Source of the DNA: Anoxybacillus amylolyticus
GTDB lineage: Bacteria; Bacillota; Bacilli; Bacillales; Anoxybacillaceae
Direction of reading: 5' to 3'
NCBI RefSeq assembly: GCF_001634285.1
Contig: NZ_CP015438.1
Location: forward strand, 2,430,001 to 2,494,000
DNA: 64,000 nucleotides
In this document: positions 42,651 to 52,412 of the stretch, in pieces
Numbering within the stretch: the first letter of the stretch is position 1
How the letters are laid out: each line of letters begins with the position of its first letter
The notes under the pieces: generated by a model
The model's database searches: none
Told to the model about the DNA's origin: nothing
What the model saw: only the letters and a program-made list of their open reading frames with translations
Made by a program: the position numbers and the translations under genes

Positions 42651-44367
42651 CTTTTATTTTGGCTGCTAATTCCAACAGCTCTTTTGCATGCTCTTTCGTT
42701 AACTCCGTAATTTCGACACCGGAAATCATCCGGCCAATTTCTTTAATTTTTTCTTCTTTTGTCAACACTTTTACCGACGTTTTCGTCCGGGTTCCGTCCG
42801 TTTCTTTCGCGATGAATAAGTGTGTATCTGCCATCGCTGCTACTTGCGGCAAATGGGAAATGCACAACACTTGCGAACCGACAGAAACGCGGTAAATTTT
42901 TTCGGCAATGGCTTGGGCCACACGACCACTTACACCGGTATCGACTTCATCGAAAATAATCGACGTCACGCCTTGGTGCTTAGAAAAAATGCTTTTTAAT
43001 GCGAGCATAATGCGCGACAATTCTCCGCCAGAAGCAATTTTCGCGAGCGGTTTTAGCGGTTCACCGACGTTTGTTGAAATGTAAAATTCCGCGACATCGA
43101 CGCCATCCGCTTGAAATTTTACTGGCACTCCGTCAATAATTGGCGCATCCAGCGTTCCTTCGCGCTTCGTAAATACCATATCAAACGTCGTTTTTTCCAT
43201 GTATAAATCTTTTAGTTCTTGGTGAATATGCTGAATGAGCGTTTTCGCATGCTTCATGCGCACGTTTGTGACGTTTTTCGCTTCGACGACTAAATCTTCT
43301 GTCACCGATTGCAGCTCTTTTTGTAGCTGATGAATTCGGGTGTCGCGGTTTTGAATCGAATCGATTTCTTCGGTAATTTTTTCGGCATATTGTAAAATTT
43401 CAGCAACTGTCTGTCCGTATTTTCGCTTTAAGTGGCTAATTTCGTTCAATCTTCCTTCGATTACATCCAGTCGGCTCGGGTCGTATTCTAGCTGTTCTAG
43501 CTCGTCACGCAGCTTATATGCCGTCTCCTCTAGCAAATAATAGCTATTAGCAATCGTTTCATACGCTTCTTTTAACACTGGATCAATATGGGCAACATCG
43601 TCTAAGTGACTCATCGCTAGTCCAACCCAATCGAGCGCGCGCTGTTCGCCGTACAATGCATCGTATCCGTTTTTTAGTGCATCGTAAATTTTTTGAAAGT
43701 TCACAATTTTTACTTTCTCTTCCATCAGTTGTTCGTCTTCGTTCAGCTGCAAATTTGCTTTTTGAATTTCGTCGAGCTGGAACGTTAATAAGTCGAGCCG
43801 ATGAGCAATTTGTTGTTCATTTTCGCTTAGTTTGTGCAGCTGTTTTTTCAGCTGTTCATATTTTTCGTAGACAGCGCGATATTCTTCTAAAGCGGCGCTA
43901 ATTTCTTTTCCGCCGTATTCGTCTAGTAGGGGCAAATGTTTATTCGGATCCATCAGTTCTTGGTGTTCATGCTGTCCGTGAATATCGACAAGTGTTGAGC
44001 CGATGTCGCGTAAGACAGCCATCGTCACGAGTTTTCCATTTACTCGGCAAACGCTTTTTCCGCTCGTCGAAATCTCCCGGCGCAATACGACCATCCCTTC
44101 GCTAATATCAATCCCTACCTCCGCGCATTTTTCGTAGCACGGGTGCGTGTCGTCGCTTAATAAAAATAGCCCTTCAATTTCTGCCCGCTCTTCGCCATAA
44201 CGGACAAACTCGGCCGAACCTCGTCCACCAATCAATAAATGAATCGCGTCAATAATAATCGATTTTCCCGCACCTGTTTCCCCCGTTAACACGGTGAGTC
44301 CTTTTTCAAACGAAATCGATAACGACTCAATAATCGCAAAATTTTTAATGGACAATTCCGCAAGCAT
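42646..44367 (-). CDS. recN: DNA repair protein RecN
   Basis: A 573-residue SMC-like ATPase that gathers DNA double-strand breaks. Walker A is GETGAGKS (residues 29-36). Two coiled-coil arms flank a central hinge, and the C-terminal half carries the signature LKPLAKIASGGELSRIMLALK and Walker B TSIIFDEVDTGVSGRVAQ. The length is typical. It follows ahrC by 13 bases on the same strand, a conserved pair, and is likely cotranscribed with it. Confidence 0.96.
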   Translation of the reverse strand: MLAELSIKNFAIIESLSISFEKGLTVLTGETGAGKSIIIDAIHLLIGGRGSAEFVRYGEERAEIEGLFLLSDDTHPCYEKCAEVGIDISEGMVVLRREISTSGKSVCRVNGKLVTMAVLRDIGSTLVDIHGQHEHQELMDPNKHLPLLDEYGGKEISAALEEYRAVYEKYEQLKKQLHKLSENEQQIAHRLDLLTFQLDEIQKANLQLNEDEQLMEEKVKIVNFQKIYDALKNGYDALYGEQRALDWVGLAMSHLDDVAHIDPVLKEAYETIANSYYLLEETAYKLRDELEQLEYDPSRLDVIEGRLNEISHLKRKYGQTVAEILQYAEKITEEIDSIQNRDTRIHQLQKELQSVTEDLVVEAKNVTNVRMKHAKTLIQHIHQELKDLYMEKTTFDMVFTKREGTLDAPIIDGVPVKFQADGVDVAEFYISTNVGEPLKPLAKIASGGELSRIMLALKSIFSKHQGVTSIIFDEVDTGVSGRVAQAIAEKIYRVSVGSQVLCISHLPQVAAMADTHLFIAKETDGTRTKTSVKVLTKEEKIKEIGRMISGVEITELTKEHAKELLELAAKIKG

Positions 44368-44380
44368 CGTGAAATCACCC

Positions 44381-44830
44381 CTACAGCATATCTAACAGCC
44401 GCTGCGAAATGACTTCGGTATCATCGGGCGTCCGGCAAATGATGAGACACGTATCGTCACCACAAATTGTACCAACGATTTCATGCCAATCTAAATTGTC
44501 TAAAAGCGCACCAATCGCGTGGGCATTACCAGGCAATGTTTTCATGACAAGCAAATGTCCAGCACCGTCAATTTTGACAAACGCATCCATTAACGCCCGC
44601 TTTAGTTTTTGCAGCGGATTAAACCGTTGGTCGGCTGGGAGGCTATATTTATAGCGCCCGTTCATCATCGGAACTTTTACTAATTGCAATTCTTTAATAT
44701 CACGTGATACTGTTGCTTGCGTCACGTTAAATCCCGCCTGCTTTAGCATATCGACAAGTTCATCTTGCGTTTCAATTTCATGGTTTGTAATAATTTCCCG
44801 AATTTTAATATGGCGTTGCCCTTTATTCAA
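44381..44830 (-). CDS. ahrC: Arginine repressor/activator AhrC (ArgR)
   Basis: A 149-residue regulator binding ARG boxes as a hexamer with arginine as corepressor. The N-terminal winged helix ([15 protein letters not shown]... [11 protein letters not shown]) and the C-terminal arginine-binding domain ([12 protein letters not shown]) are clear. I start it at TTG 44830, preceded by GAGGTG at a 6-base spacing; this gives the exact length and N terminus of B. subtilis AhrC. Upstream ATGs are within or before the ribosome binding site. Confidence 0.95.
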   Translation of the reverse strand: MNKGQRHIKIREIITNHEIETQDELVDMLKQAGFNVTQATVSRDIKELQLVKVPMMNGRYKYSLPADQRFNPLQKLKRALMDAFVKIDGAGHLLVMKTLPGNAHAIGALLDNLDWHEIVGTICGDDTCLIICRTPDDTEVISQRLLDML

Positions 44831-44854
44831 CATGAACACCTCGCTCATTTTTTT

Positions 44855-44885
44855 CAAAAAAACAGGAATAACATTTGTTATTCCT
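44855..44885 (-). terminator. Intrinsic terminator or attenuator between yqxC and ahrC
   Basis: AGGAATAAC and GTTATTCCT make a perfect 9-bp stem around AAAT on the minus strand, followed by GTTTTTTTG. ahrC transcription must read through it or have its own start. Confidence 0.85.
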
Positions 44886-45711
44886 TTGGCTCTCTGTTCG
44901 CTAATGTTTCGTGTGCTTGTTTGACGATGTCGCTCGGCTGCTTTGCTAGTTTGTTGCTGCCTTTTTCCCTTTCCCCTTCCCAGCGAAGATGGAGTAAAAA
45001 TTCAATATTCCCATCGCCACCAGTAATCGGCGAATGTGTTACGTCAAGCACATCATATCCTTGGCAAAGCGCAAATTCGATCATCGAAACGAGAACCGCT
45101 TCATGAATCGTCGCGTCGCGCACGATCCCTTTTTTGCCGACATGTTCTCTTCCTGCTTCGAACTGCGGCTTCACTAACGCAATAACATCGCTTCCTGAAA
45201 CGAGAACCGTTTTTAACACAGGCAAAATTAATTTTAGTGAAATAAACGATACATCAATCGTTGCTAGTTCTGGAAGCCCTTTTGTAAAGTGAGCAGGCGT
45301 GACATAGCGGAAATTCGTCCGCTCCATCACGACTACCCGCTCATCTTGGCGCAATTTCCATGCCAATTGGTTGTATCCGACATCGAGCGCATACGACAAT
45401 TTCGCCCCATGCTGCAACGCACAATCGGTAAACCCCCCAGTCGAAGCACCGATGTCTAATAAAATTTTATCTTGCACCGTTACATCAAACGTCCGCAACG
45501 CTTTTTCTAGTTTCAATCCGCCACGGCTGACATAAGGAATGGCGTTTCCTTTCACCGTTAGCGGAATATCGACCGACACTTTCTCTCCAGGCTTGTCTAA
45601 TCGCATTTCATTTGAATAAACAAGCCCTGCCATAATCGTCCGTTTCGCTTTTTCCCGCGTTTCTGCTAACCCTCGTTCTACTAGTAGTACATCCAGCCGT
45701 TCTTTCTTCAT
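44878..45711 (-). CDS. yqxC: TlyA-family rRNA 2'-O-methyltransferase / hemolysin A-like
   Basis: A 277-residue protein with an N-terminal S4 RNA-binding domain ([25 protein letters not shown]) and an FtsJ-like SAM domain ([20 protein letters not shown], about residue 87). TlyA proteins methylate ribosomal RNA; the target here is not known. It follows dxs by 3 bases and so belongs to the ispA-dxs-yqxC cluster. Confidence 0.9.
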   Translation of the reverse strand: MKKERLDVLLVERGLAETREKAKRTIMAGLVYSNEMRLDKPGEKVSVDIPLTVKGNAIPYVSRGGLKLEKALRTFDVTVQDKILLDIGASTGGFTDCALQHGAKLSYALDVGYNQLAWKLRQDERVVVMERTNFRYVTPAHFTKGLPELATIDVSFISLKLILPVLKTVLVSGSDVIALVKPQFEAGREHVGKKGIVRDATIHEAVLVSMIEFALCQGYDVLDVTHSPITGGDGNIEFLLHLRWEGEREKGSNKLAKQPSDIVKQAHETLANREPKE

Positions 45712-45714
45712 CGT

Positions 45715-47607
45715 TCATGCCCTTTTTTGTTTTTTTGGTATCATTGTTTTCACACGATCGACGACATGTGCCGTCGTTAAGCCGATTTCTTGCAACAGTT
45801 CTTTGACACTTCCATGTTCAATAAAGCGGTCTGGAATGCCCATGCGCTGAATAACCGATTGATGGTAGCCATGGTCATGGGCAAACTCAAGCACCGCACT
45901 GCCGAATCCCCCTTGCAGCGCTGCTTCTTCAATCGTTAGTAGCGGCATGCTACTTTCTAACAATTCATGGAGCATCGCTTCATCCATTGGCTTAAGGAAA
46001 CGGGCGTTCACGACTTTGACCGACACGTTTTCTTTCGCTAATTTTTCTGCTGCCTCTAACGCCATCGGAATCGTCGTGCCAAACGTTAAAATTGCCAAGT
46101 CACGTCCGTCCCGCAATACTTCCCATGTGCCGATTGGAATCGCACGAAGCTCTTCATCCATTTTGACGCCAAGGCCGTTGCCACGCGGAAAACGAAGTGC
46201 AATCGGTCCGTCGTCGTATTGAATGGCCGTATATACCATATGCTGCCCTTCGTTTTCATCTTTCGGCATCATGAGTACAAGGTTCGGCACATGCCTTAAA
46301 AATGCAATATCAAATACCCCTTGGTGCGTTTCGCCGTCCGCCCCTACGAGCCCCGCTCGGTCAATAGCAAAAAAGACGTTTAAATTTTGCCGGCAAACAT
46401 CGTGCACCACTTGGTCGTACGCCCGCTGCAAAAATGTGGAGTAGATGGCTAAAAACGGCTTCATCCCTTGGGTAGCAAGCCCTGCTGCAAGCGTCGTCGC
46501 ATGTTGTTCAGCAATTCCGACATCGTACATCCGATCAGGAAATTCGCTCGCAAACCCTTCTAGTTTAGAGCCGACCGGCATCGCTGGCGTAATCGCCACA
46601 ATGCGCGAGTCAGTGCGCGCCAATTTTCTTACCGTTTCACTAATAAGCTCACTCCAAGAAGGGGCGCTGTCAACCGGTTTTAAAAAGTCTCCTGTTTCGA
46701 TTTTATACGGACCTGTGCCATGCCATGTTCCAATTTTATCGTTTTCCGCCGGATGGTATCCTTTTCCTTTTTTCGTGATAACATGTAAAAGCACTGGACC
46801 TTTAATTTTTTTTGCATAATGCAAATTCTCGAACAAATCATCGAAATCGTGCCCGTTGACCGGTCCAAGATACGTAAAGCCAAGTTCTTCAAAAAAGACA
46901 CCCGATACGAGCAAGTATTTTAAGCTATCTTTCACTCGTTCAGCGGTTGCTGCTAATTTTCCACCAACCGCCGGTATTTTTTTCAGCAACATTTCCAATT
47001 CGTCTTTTACCCATTGATATTTTCCAGCGGTGCGCAAACGACCGAGCACGTTATGAAGCGCACCGACGTTTGGCGCAATTGACATTTCGTTGTCGTTTAA
47101 CACAACGATAATATCTTTCTTTTCATGACCGATATGGTTTAGCGCTTCAAGCGCCATCCCACCTGTCAGCGCCCCATCGCCGATAATCGGGACGATGTAT
47201 TCATTTGTCCCTTTTAAATCTCGGGCAATCGCCATTCCCATCGCTGCCGATAATGATGTGGAGCTATGCCCCGTTTCCCATACGTCATGCTCGCTTTCGC
47301 TTCGTTTTGGAAAGCCGCAAAGCCCTTTATATTGTCTTAAGGTATCAAATGCTTGAGCACGTCCAGTTAAAATTTTATGGACATACGACTGATGACCGAC
47401 ATCCCATAACAATTTATCTTTTGGGCTGTCAAACACTTTATGAAGTGCTATCGTCAATTCGACGACGCCAAGGTTTGGTCCGATATGTCCACCTGTCCTC
47501 GATAGCTTTTCAATTAAAAATTGACGAATGTCCGCGCTAAGCTGAACAAGTTGTTCTTTCGATAGCGATTTTAAAAAGCGCGGATCTTTAATTTCTGTGA
47601 CGTCCAA
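45715..47607 (-). CDS. dxs: 1-deoxy-D-xylulose-5-phosphate synthase
   Basis: This 630-residue thiamine diphosphate enzyme joins pyruvate and glyceraldehyde-3-phosphate in the first step of the MEP isoprenoid pathway. [16 protein letters not shown] near residue 75, the ThDP motif [15 protein letters not shown] near residue 150, and the transketolase-type catalytic region ([17 protein letters not shown] near residue 366) are seen. The length is normal. Confidence 0.96.
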   Translation of the reverse strand: MDVTEIKDPRFLKSLSKEQLVQLSADIRQFLIEKLSRTGGHIGPNLGVVELTIALHKVFDSPKDKLLWDVGHQSYVHKILTGRAQAFDTLRQYKGLCGFPKRSESEHDVWETGHSSTSLSAAMGMAIARDLKGTNEYIVPIIGDGALTGGMALEALNHIGHEKKDIIVVLNDNEMSIAPNVGALHNVLGRLRTAGKYQWVKDELEMLLKKIPAVGGKLAATAERVKDSLKYLLVSGVFFEELGFTYLGPVNGHDFDDLFENLHYAKKIKGPVLLHVITKKGKGYHPAENDKIGTWHGTGPYKIETGDFLKPVDSAPSWSELISETVRKLARTDSRIVAITPAMPVGSKLEGFASEFPDRMYDVGIAEQHATTLAAGLATQGMKPFLAIYSTFLQRAYDQVVHDVCRQNLNVFFAIDRAGLVGADGETHQGVFDIAFLRHVPNLVLMMPKDENEGQHMVYTAIQYDDGPIALRFPRGNGLGVKMDEELRAIPIGTWEVLRDGRDLAILTFGTTIPMALEAAEKLAKENVSVKVVNARFLKPMDEAMLHELLESSMPLLTIEEAALQGGFGSAVLEFAHDHGYHQSVIQRMGIPDRFIEHGSVKELLQEIGLTTAHVVDRVKTMIPKKQKRA

Positions 47608-47657
47608 ACGAGATCACTCGCTTTCATTTGTTCTCTGTCCCTGATATAATACAGATA

Positions 47658-47774
47658 TTAATTATTATACATGATAACTGAATAAAGAAAAATGTTCCTG
47701 CGCGATTTTCCGAATAGAAGCGAAAAAAGAGCCGCTAACACATATGTGATAACGGCATCCCTCCATTTTTTCAC
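47658..47774 (-). CDS. Possible small membrane protein between ispA and dxs
   Basis: A 38-codon frame starts at GTG, 9 bases after AAGGAG, and reads MKKWRDAVITYVLAALFSLL followed by a basic stretch (GKSRRN) and a second hydrophobic end. The ribosome binding site and one membrane helix with basic flanks suggest a real miniprotein, but I know no family. It could be chance. Confidence 0.3.
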   Translation of the reverse strand: MKKWRDAVITYVLAALFSLLFGKSRRNIFLYSVIMYNN

Positions 47775-47812
47775 TATAACATACTCCTTGATAAGCGGCA
47801 ACGTTCTTTCAC

Positions 47813-48691
47813 CTAATGGTCGCGCGTAGCGACTAAATCGCAAATGTAGCGTAATACGTCGTCCTGCACATTGGCAGCTTGCAAGTAACGTTTTGCTTCA
47901 TGGATGTGAAAACGCAATTTGTCTTTTGCCCCTGCCATCGTTAAAAGCGATGGATATGTCACTTTGGCGTTGGCAACGTCGCTGCCGATGTTTTTGCCAA
48001 TTTTCTCTTCCGACCCTTCAATGTCAAGAATATCGTCGCGAATTTGAAACGCAAGCCCTAAATGAGACGCAAACGCATCCAAATGGGAAAGTTGTGCATC
48101 AGCCGCCCCAGCTAATAGCCCCCCAGCTAATACACTATATTGAAGCATTTTCCCCGTTTTATGGCGGTGAATGTATTCTAGTGCCGTTAACGAAAGCTGC
48201 TTTCCTTCCCCTTCCATGTCCGCTACTTGTCCAGCAACCATTCCTTCTGGTCCTGCCGCTTTGGCAAGCTCAGCAATTAAAGCGATTTTCGTCGTGGGGA
48301 CAATGTTTGGCGCATCAGCAATGACTTGGAACGCATGCGTCAACAGTCCGTCTCCCGCTAAAATCGCCATTGCTTCGCCAAACACTTTATGATTTGTCGG
48401 TTTTCCGCGCCGCAAATCGTCGTTATCCATGCTCGGCAAATCATCGTGGATTAACGAATATGTATGAATCATTTCAATCGCGCAAGCAACTGGCAAGCCG
48501 AGCGCTAACTCTTTTTGAAACGCATGCAATGTCGCTAATAAAAGGAGCGGACGGATGCGCTTTCCCCCAGCTTCGAGCGAATAAAGCATCGCTCGTTTTA
48601 ACGTATCCGGCGCATGTAGCATCTTGATATAGCGTGACAATTCTTTCTCGACGAGCTGTTTTTGTTCCCGTAAAAATTGCTCGACTAACAC
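47813..48691 (-). CDS. ispA: Polyprenyl (farnesyl/geranyl) diphosphate synthase
   Basis: A 292-residue prenyltransferase that condenses isopentenyl and allylic diphosphates. The first aspartate-rich motif is DDLPSMD (residues 83-89) and the second is QIRDDILDIEG near residue 215. GGKRIRP at residue 42 is the family start. The start is GTG, with GGAGGAATAAC upstream and one base after the xseB stop. It is in the xseA-xseB-ispA-dxs-yqxC cluster known from Bacillus. Confidence 0.93.
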   Translation of the reverse strand: MLVEQFLREQKQLVEKELSRYIKMLHAPDTLKRAMLYSLEAGGKRIRPLLLLATLHAFQKELALGLPVACAIEMIHTYSLIHDDLPSMDNDDLRRGKPTNHKVFGEAMAILAGDGLLTHAFQVIADAPNIVPTTKIALIAELAKAAGPEGMVAGQVADMEGEGKQLSLTALEYIHRHKTGKMLQYSVLAGGLLAGAADAQLSHLDAFASHLGLAFQIRDDILDIEGSEEKIGKNIGSDVANAKVTYPSLLTMAGAKDKLRFHIHEAKRYLQAANVQDDVLRYICDLVATRDH

Positions 48692-48692
48692 G

Positions 48693-48923
48693 TTATTCCT
48701 CCTCGATGGAGAAAGGCGCTAGTTGTCCGTCTTCGCGCAAAATATACTCCATTTGTTTTTCCGCATGTTGCAATTTATCGTGGCACCACTTCGATAGCCG
48801 CATTCCTTCTTGGAAAAACGCAATCGCCTGTTCCAACGGAACGTTGCCGGCTTCCAACTTCCCAACGATTTCTTCGAGCTGCTTCATCGCTTCTTCAAAC
48901 GTTAATTCTTTTTCTTCACTCAT
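48693..48923 (-). CDS. xseB: Exodeoxyribonuclease VII small subunit
   Basis: A 76-residue helical protein that binds XseA in exonuclease VII. The family pattern [34 protein letters not shown] is complete. It overlaps the end of xseA by 8 bases, so it is translationally coupled. Confidence 0.95.
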   Translation of the reverse strand: MSEEKELTFEEAMKQLEEIVGKLEAGNVPLEQAIAFFQEGMRLSKWCHDKLQHAEKQMEYILREDGQLAPFSIEEE

Positions 48924-50268
48924 CCACTACTTCCTCCATTCCAAAGACATGGCAGTCCAGGTGCCCGTCTTGCAGGCGCACTTGAATTGCGTCGCCTGGC
49001 TGCACTTGCCGCACGCTTTTAATTAACTCTTCTTTTTCATTATAAACTAAGCTATAGCCGCGCTCCATAATTTTTAGCGGGCTTAGGGCATGAAGCTGTG
49101 ATAGAAGCGACGTGAACTGCCATTGTTTTTGCTGCAATAGGGCTTTTCCTCCCTTTTCTAGCGATTTCGTAAGCGTTTGTTGTTTTTCGAATAGTTGCGC
49201 CACCTTTTCCTTTGGGTGATGTGCGGTTAATTTTAGATACAGATGGTCAAACCGCTCCTTTTTTCGCTCCATCCCCCGCTCCGCGCTCCGCTTTAACCGT
49301 TCAAGCAACATGTCGAGCTGCTGTTCTTTTTGTTCATATAGCTTTTGCGGATAGCGGAACGCATACGATGTTTGCAAGCGGCGCAACCGCTCGGATTCGG
49401 TCGCCATTTTTTCTTTCATCGCGCGAATTAAGCGAACGTTTCGCTGCGCGAGGCGCTCGGCAAGTTCGGCGACATGAGGCACCGCCAGTTCTGCGGCACC
49501 GGTTGGCGTTGGCGCACGCAAATCAGCAACAAAATCAGCAATCGTAAAGTCGGTTTCATGCCCAACCGCAGAAATAATGGGCACGCGCGACGCAAAAATC
49601 GCTCGCGCGACTTTTTCTTCGTTAAACGCCCACAATTCTTCGATAGAGCCACCACCGCGGCCGACGATTAATACATCAATATAGCCGAGTTCGTTTGCTT
49701 TCTCGATCGAACGAACGATGGAGTCGGCTGCCTGTTCTCCTTGGACGAGCGCTGGAAACAAAATGATCGTTCCGAGCGGGTAGCGGCGACGAATGGTTGT
49801 CACGATATCACGAATCGCTGCGCCAGTCGGCGAAGTGACGACCCCAATATAGTGCGGAAACGCCGGCAACGGCTGCTTATGTTCTTTAGCGAACAGCCCT
49901 TCTGCTTCTAGTCGCTGCTTTAGTTGCTCATACGCTAAATATAAATTCCCGATGCCTTCCGGCTGCATCTCTTTTACATATATTTGGTAATTACCACTCG
50001 GTTCGTACACAGAAACTTCCCCGCGCACAAGCACTTTCATGCCGTTTTCCGGCCGAAAGGCTAAGTAACGATTATAACTAGCAAACATCACCGCTTGAAT
50101 GCGAGCATTTTCGTCTTTAAGCGTAAAATACATATGGCCGCGCGAATGGTACGTAAAATTAGAAATTTCCCCCTTTATCCATAAATCTTGTAGATGTGGG
50201 TCAACTTCAAATTTGCGTTTAATATATTTCGTGAGCGCGGTTACTGTTACATATTTAATATCTGCCAC
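48916..50268 (-). CDS. xseA: Exodeoxyribonuclease VII large subunit
   Basis: A 450-residue nuclease subunit degrading single-stranded DNA. An N-terminal OB fold ([15 protein letters not shown]... [24 protein letters not shown]) is followed by the catalytic domain ([62 protein letters not shown]) and a long coiled coil. I start at GTG 50268 (MADIKYVTV) after GAGGAG; this overlaps the folD end by 14 bases. Confidence 0.95.
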   Translation of the reverse strand: MADIKYVTVTALTKYIKRKFEVDPHLQDLWIKGEISNFTYHSRGHMYFTLKDENARIQAVMFASYNRYLAFRPENGMKVLVRGEVSVYEPSGNYQIYVKEMQPEGIGNLYLAYEQLKQRLEAEGLFAKEHKQPLPAFPHYIGVVTSPTGAAIRDIVTTIRRRYPLGTIILFPALVQGEQAADSIVRSIEKANELGYIDVLIVGRGGGSIEELWAFNEEKVARAIFASRVPIISAVGHETDFTIADFVADLRAPTPTGAAELAVPHVAELAERLAQRNVRLIRAMKEKMATESERLRRLQTSYAFRYPQKLYEQKEQQLDMLLERLKRSAERGMERKKERFDHLYLKLTAHHPKEKVAQLFEKQQTLTKSLEKGGKALLQQKQWQFTSLLSQLHALSPLKIMERGYSLVYNEKEELIKSVRQVQPGDAIQVRLQDGHLDCHVFGMEEVVDE

Positions 50269-51139
50269 TACGTTCTCCTCGCTTATTGATGTGATGCGCA
50301 TTGCGCGCTGCTTCGACCGTATTATGAAGAAGCATCGTAATCGTCATCGGGCCAACCCCTTTTGGTACAGGAGTTAAATAACTTGCCACTTCTTTTACTT
50401 CATCAAAGCGGACGTCTCCGCAAAGTTTTCCATTTTCTAACCGATTGACCCCGACGTCAATGACAATTGCGCCTTCTTTTACATGTTCTGCCCCGATAAG
50501 GTTCGCTTTTCCGACGGCAACAATTAAAATGTCGGCTTGGTGAGTAATCGCTGCTAAATCTTTCGTTTTCGAATGGCAATACGTCACTGTCGCATGCTCG
50601 CGTAAAAAGAGCTGTCCGACTGGTTTGCCGACAATGTTGCTTCTCCCGACGACAACGACATGTTTTCCGGCAATGTCTATGCCGAGCGATTGCACCATAA
50701 ATAAAATCCCGTACGGCGTGCATGGAAGAAACGCTTTTTGCCCGACCATCATGCGCCCGACGTTAATCGGATGAAAGCCATCGACATCTTTTTCTGGAGC
50801 AATCGCCTCGATTACTTTTAATTCGTCAATATGGTTTGGTAGCGGCAGTTGGACTAAAATGCCGTGCACTGTTTCGTCGCGGTTTAGTTGATCAATTTGT
50901 TCTAACAGCATCGATTCGGTAATTGTTGCTGGAAACGTCAAAAGCGTCGAACGAATGCCGACTTCGGCACACGCTTTTTGTTTTCCTTTGACATACGAAT
51001 GGGACGCTGGGTCATCTCCAACAAGAATGACGGTAAGTCCTGGCTCGATTCCTAAGTTTTTTAATTCCTCTACTTCTTTCGCTAGTTGCGCGCGCTTTGC
51101 ACTTGCTAATTCTACTCCATTAATGATTTGTGCTGCCAT
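50255..51139 (-). CDS. folD: Methylenetetrahydrofolate dehydrogenase/cyclohydrolase
   Basis: This 294-residue bifunctional enzyme interconverts 5,10-methylene- and 10-formyl-tetrahydrofolate with NADP. The catalytic lysine is in [15 protein letters not shown] near residue 55; the motifs [14 protein letters not shown] and [15 protein letters not shown] (dinucleotide loop) and [10 protein letters not shown] are present. I choose ATG 51139 ([10 protein letters not shown]), downstream of GAGGGGAG. The C-terminal tail is slightly longer than in B. subtilis. Confidence 0.95.
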   Translation of the reverse strand: MAAQIINGVELASAKRAQLAKEVEELKNLGIEPGLTVILVGDDPASHSYVKGKQKACAEVGIRSTLLTFPATITESMLLEQIDQLNRDETVHGILVQLPLPNHIDELKVIEAIAPEKDVDGFHPINVGRMMVGQKAFLPCTPYGILFMVQSLGIDIAGKHVVVVGRSNIVGKPVGQLFLREHATVTYCHSKTKDLAAITHQADILIVAVGKANLIGAEHVKEGAIVIDVGVNRLENGKLCGDVRFDEVKEVASYLTPVPKGVGPMTITMLLHNTVEAARNAHHINKRGERSGRY

Positions 51140-51169
51140 TTTTCCTACTCCCCTCTCTTGTACCATCTA

Positions 51170-51568
51170 TCACTGAGAAATATTTAATGTGTCTTTTACT
51201 TTCGATAGTACTGCGTTAATAAATTTGCTTGATTTATCATCGCTAAATTTTTTTGCTAATTCAATCGCTTCGTCAAAGCTTACATTCACCGGAACATCGT
51301 CTAGATATTTCATTTCGTACGTTGCCATGCGCAAAATGGAGCGATCGACGTTTGCCACTCGCTCTAACGTCCATTTTTCTAAGTTGTTGCGCAATAGCTC
51401 ATCGATTTCTTCTTGATGTTCGACCACTCCGAGTACGAGCTGGCGGAAAAAAGGATCGTTTTCCTCTCCAGCAACGATGTTTTGCATCGCTTCTTCCGGC
51501 TCAATCCGCCCAACATCAATTTGAAAAAGCGCTTGAAGTGCTTTTTCTCTTGCTGTATGTCGTTTCAT
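51170..51568 (-). CDS. nusB: Transcription antitermination factor NusB
   Basis: A 132-residue all-helical protein that binds boxA RNA with NusE to prevent premature termination in rRNA operons. [17 protein letters not shown] at the start and [32 protein letters not shown] at the end are characteristic. I choose the second of two adjacent ATGs (AAGGAGG spacing 6-7); the open frame runs 51 codons further upstream through repeat sequence, which is not credible. Confidence 0.94.
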   Translation of the reverse strand: MKRHTAREKALQALFQIDVGRIEPEEAMQNIVAGEENDPFFRQLVLGVVEHQEEIDELLRNNLEKWTLERVANVDRSILRMATYEMKYLDDVPVNVSFDEAIELAKKFSDDKSSKFINAVLSKVKDTLNISQ

Positions 51569-51980
51569 CATTTCCCTCCTTGTTCCATTAGCGACAAAAA
51601 AGTCGCTTTTATATTTTGACGTTTCCTTGGCTTCGCCAAGGACCGTTCTCCGCTTTTCTTGATTGTCTAGCTGCGGCTCACAGCGCTTGGCAGAAAATAA
51701 CCTTCCTCCGTCGAAGTGCAAGCACTTTTCGTCGGAAGAACATTTTCCCTTCAGCGCTAAGCGCTTGCCTCCTCTTTCCTTATAAACGAACGTTTATGAT
51801 GATGATACCATATTTCCGCGATAAATGACACTATAATCCGTACAAATCATTAAGGAGATAGGTAAAATTATCGTCTTTTACCAATAGGAGCGTTTCTTAC
51901 GCAAATTCGAACCGTCCTTCGCTTCGAGAATCGACCAGTTTCCTCCGCTCTTTAAGATAACAAATTTTCGACAAAAGACA
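51569..51980. other. Gene-free region upstream of nusB
   Basis: It contains dispersed repeat copy 3 (51618-51659) within a larger structured block to about 51778, then A+T-rich sequence to the accBC terminator. No open frame with a ribosome binding site was found. The nusB-folD promoter must be inside or beside the repeat. Confidence 0.5.
51618..51778. repeat. Dispersed repeat, copy 3, with long hairpins
   Basis: 51618-51659 matches 26743-26784 (reverse complement) with four differences and includes the CCTTGGCTTCGCCAAGG hairpin. TTGTCTAGCTGCGGC follows, a core I associate with dispersed repeats of Bacillaceae. Then GAAAATAACCTTCCTCCG and CGTCGGAAGAACATTTTC pair through GAAGTGC/GCACTTT, and AGCGCTTGGC/GCTAAGCGCT-type arms close it. 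Confidence 0.7.
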
Positions 51981-52008
51981 AAGGGGGCAATTTTCTGCCC
52001 CCCGTTAG
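51975..52008 (-). terminator. Intrinsic terminator of the accB-accC-yqhY operon
   Basis: GGGGGCA and TGCCCCC pair around GAAAAT on the minus strand, followed by TTTGTCTTTTG. Confidence 0.88.
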
Positions 52009-52009
52009 C

Positions 52010-52399
52010 TTATTCTACTTCTTCTTGTTTCCCCGCATCAAATTGAACGCCGACGACATGTACATTAATTTCACTTGTTTCTAATCCTGTCATGTTAAAT
52101 AGCGCTTGGCGAACGTTCTCTTGTACTTTTTTCGCCACGCTTGGAATAGAAACACCGAATTGAATGAGGCAATAAATGTCAATGGCGACCCCATCTTCAC
52201 GGATATCGACTTTCACGCCTTTTCCGTGGTTTTTCTTTCCTAACCGTTCCACAACCCCTGCTGCAAATTTTCCACGCATTTGGGCGACGCCTTCCACTTC
52301 GCTTGCGGCAATGCCAGCAATTACTTCAATAACTTCTGGAGCAATTTCTACTTTTCCTAACGTCAATTCTTGCCCCATTTCAAATACTTGCTCAGACAT
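52010..52399 (-). CDS. yqhY: Asp23-family protein YqhY
   Basis: A 129-residue cytoplasmic Asp23/Gls24-family protein. LGKVEIAPEVIEVIAGIAASEVEGV and the alternating VKVDIREDGVAIDIYCLIQFGVSIPSVAKKVQENV region are the family core. In B. subtilis YqhY is coupled with accBC and affects acetyl-CoA carboxylase activity. Here too it directly follows accC by 13 bases. Confidence 0.92.
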   Translation of the reverse strand: MSEQVFEMGQELTLGKVEIAPEVIEVIAGIAASEVEGVAQMRGKFAAGVVERLGKKNHGKGVKVDIREDGVAIDIYCLIQFGVSIPSVAKKVQENVRQALFNMTGLETSEINVHVVGVQFDAGKQEEVE

Positions 52400-52412
52400 T
52401 CGACAGCACCTC

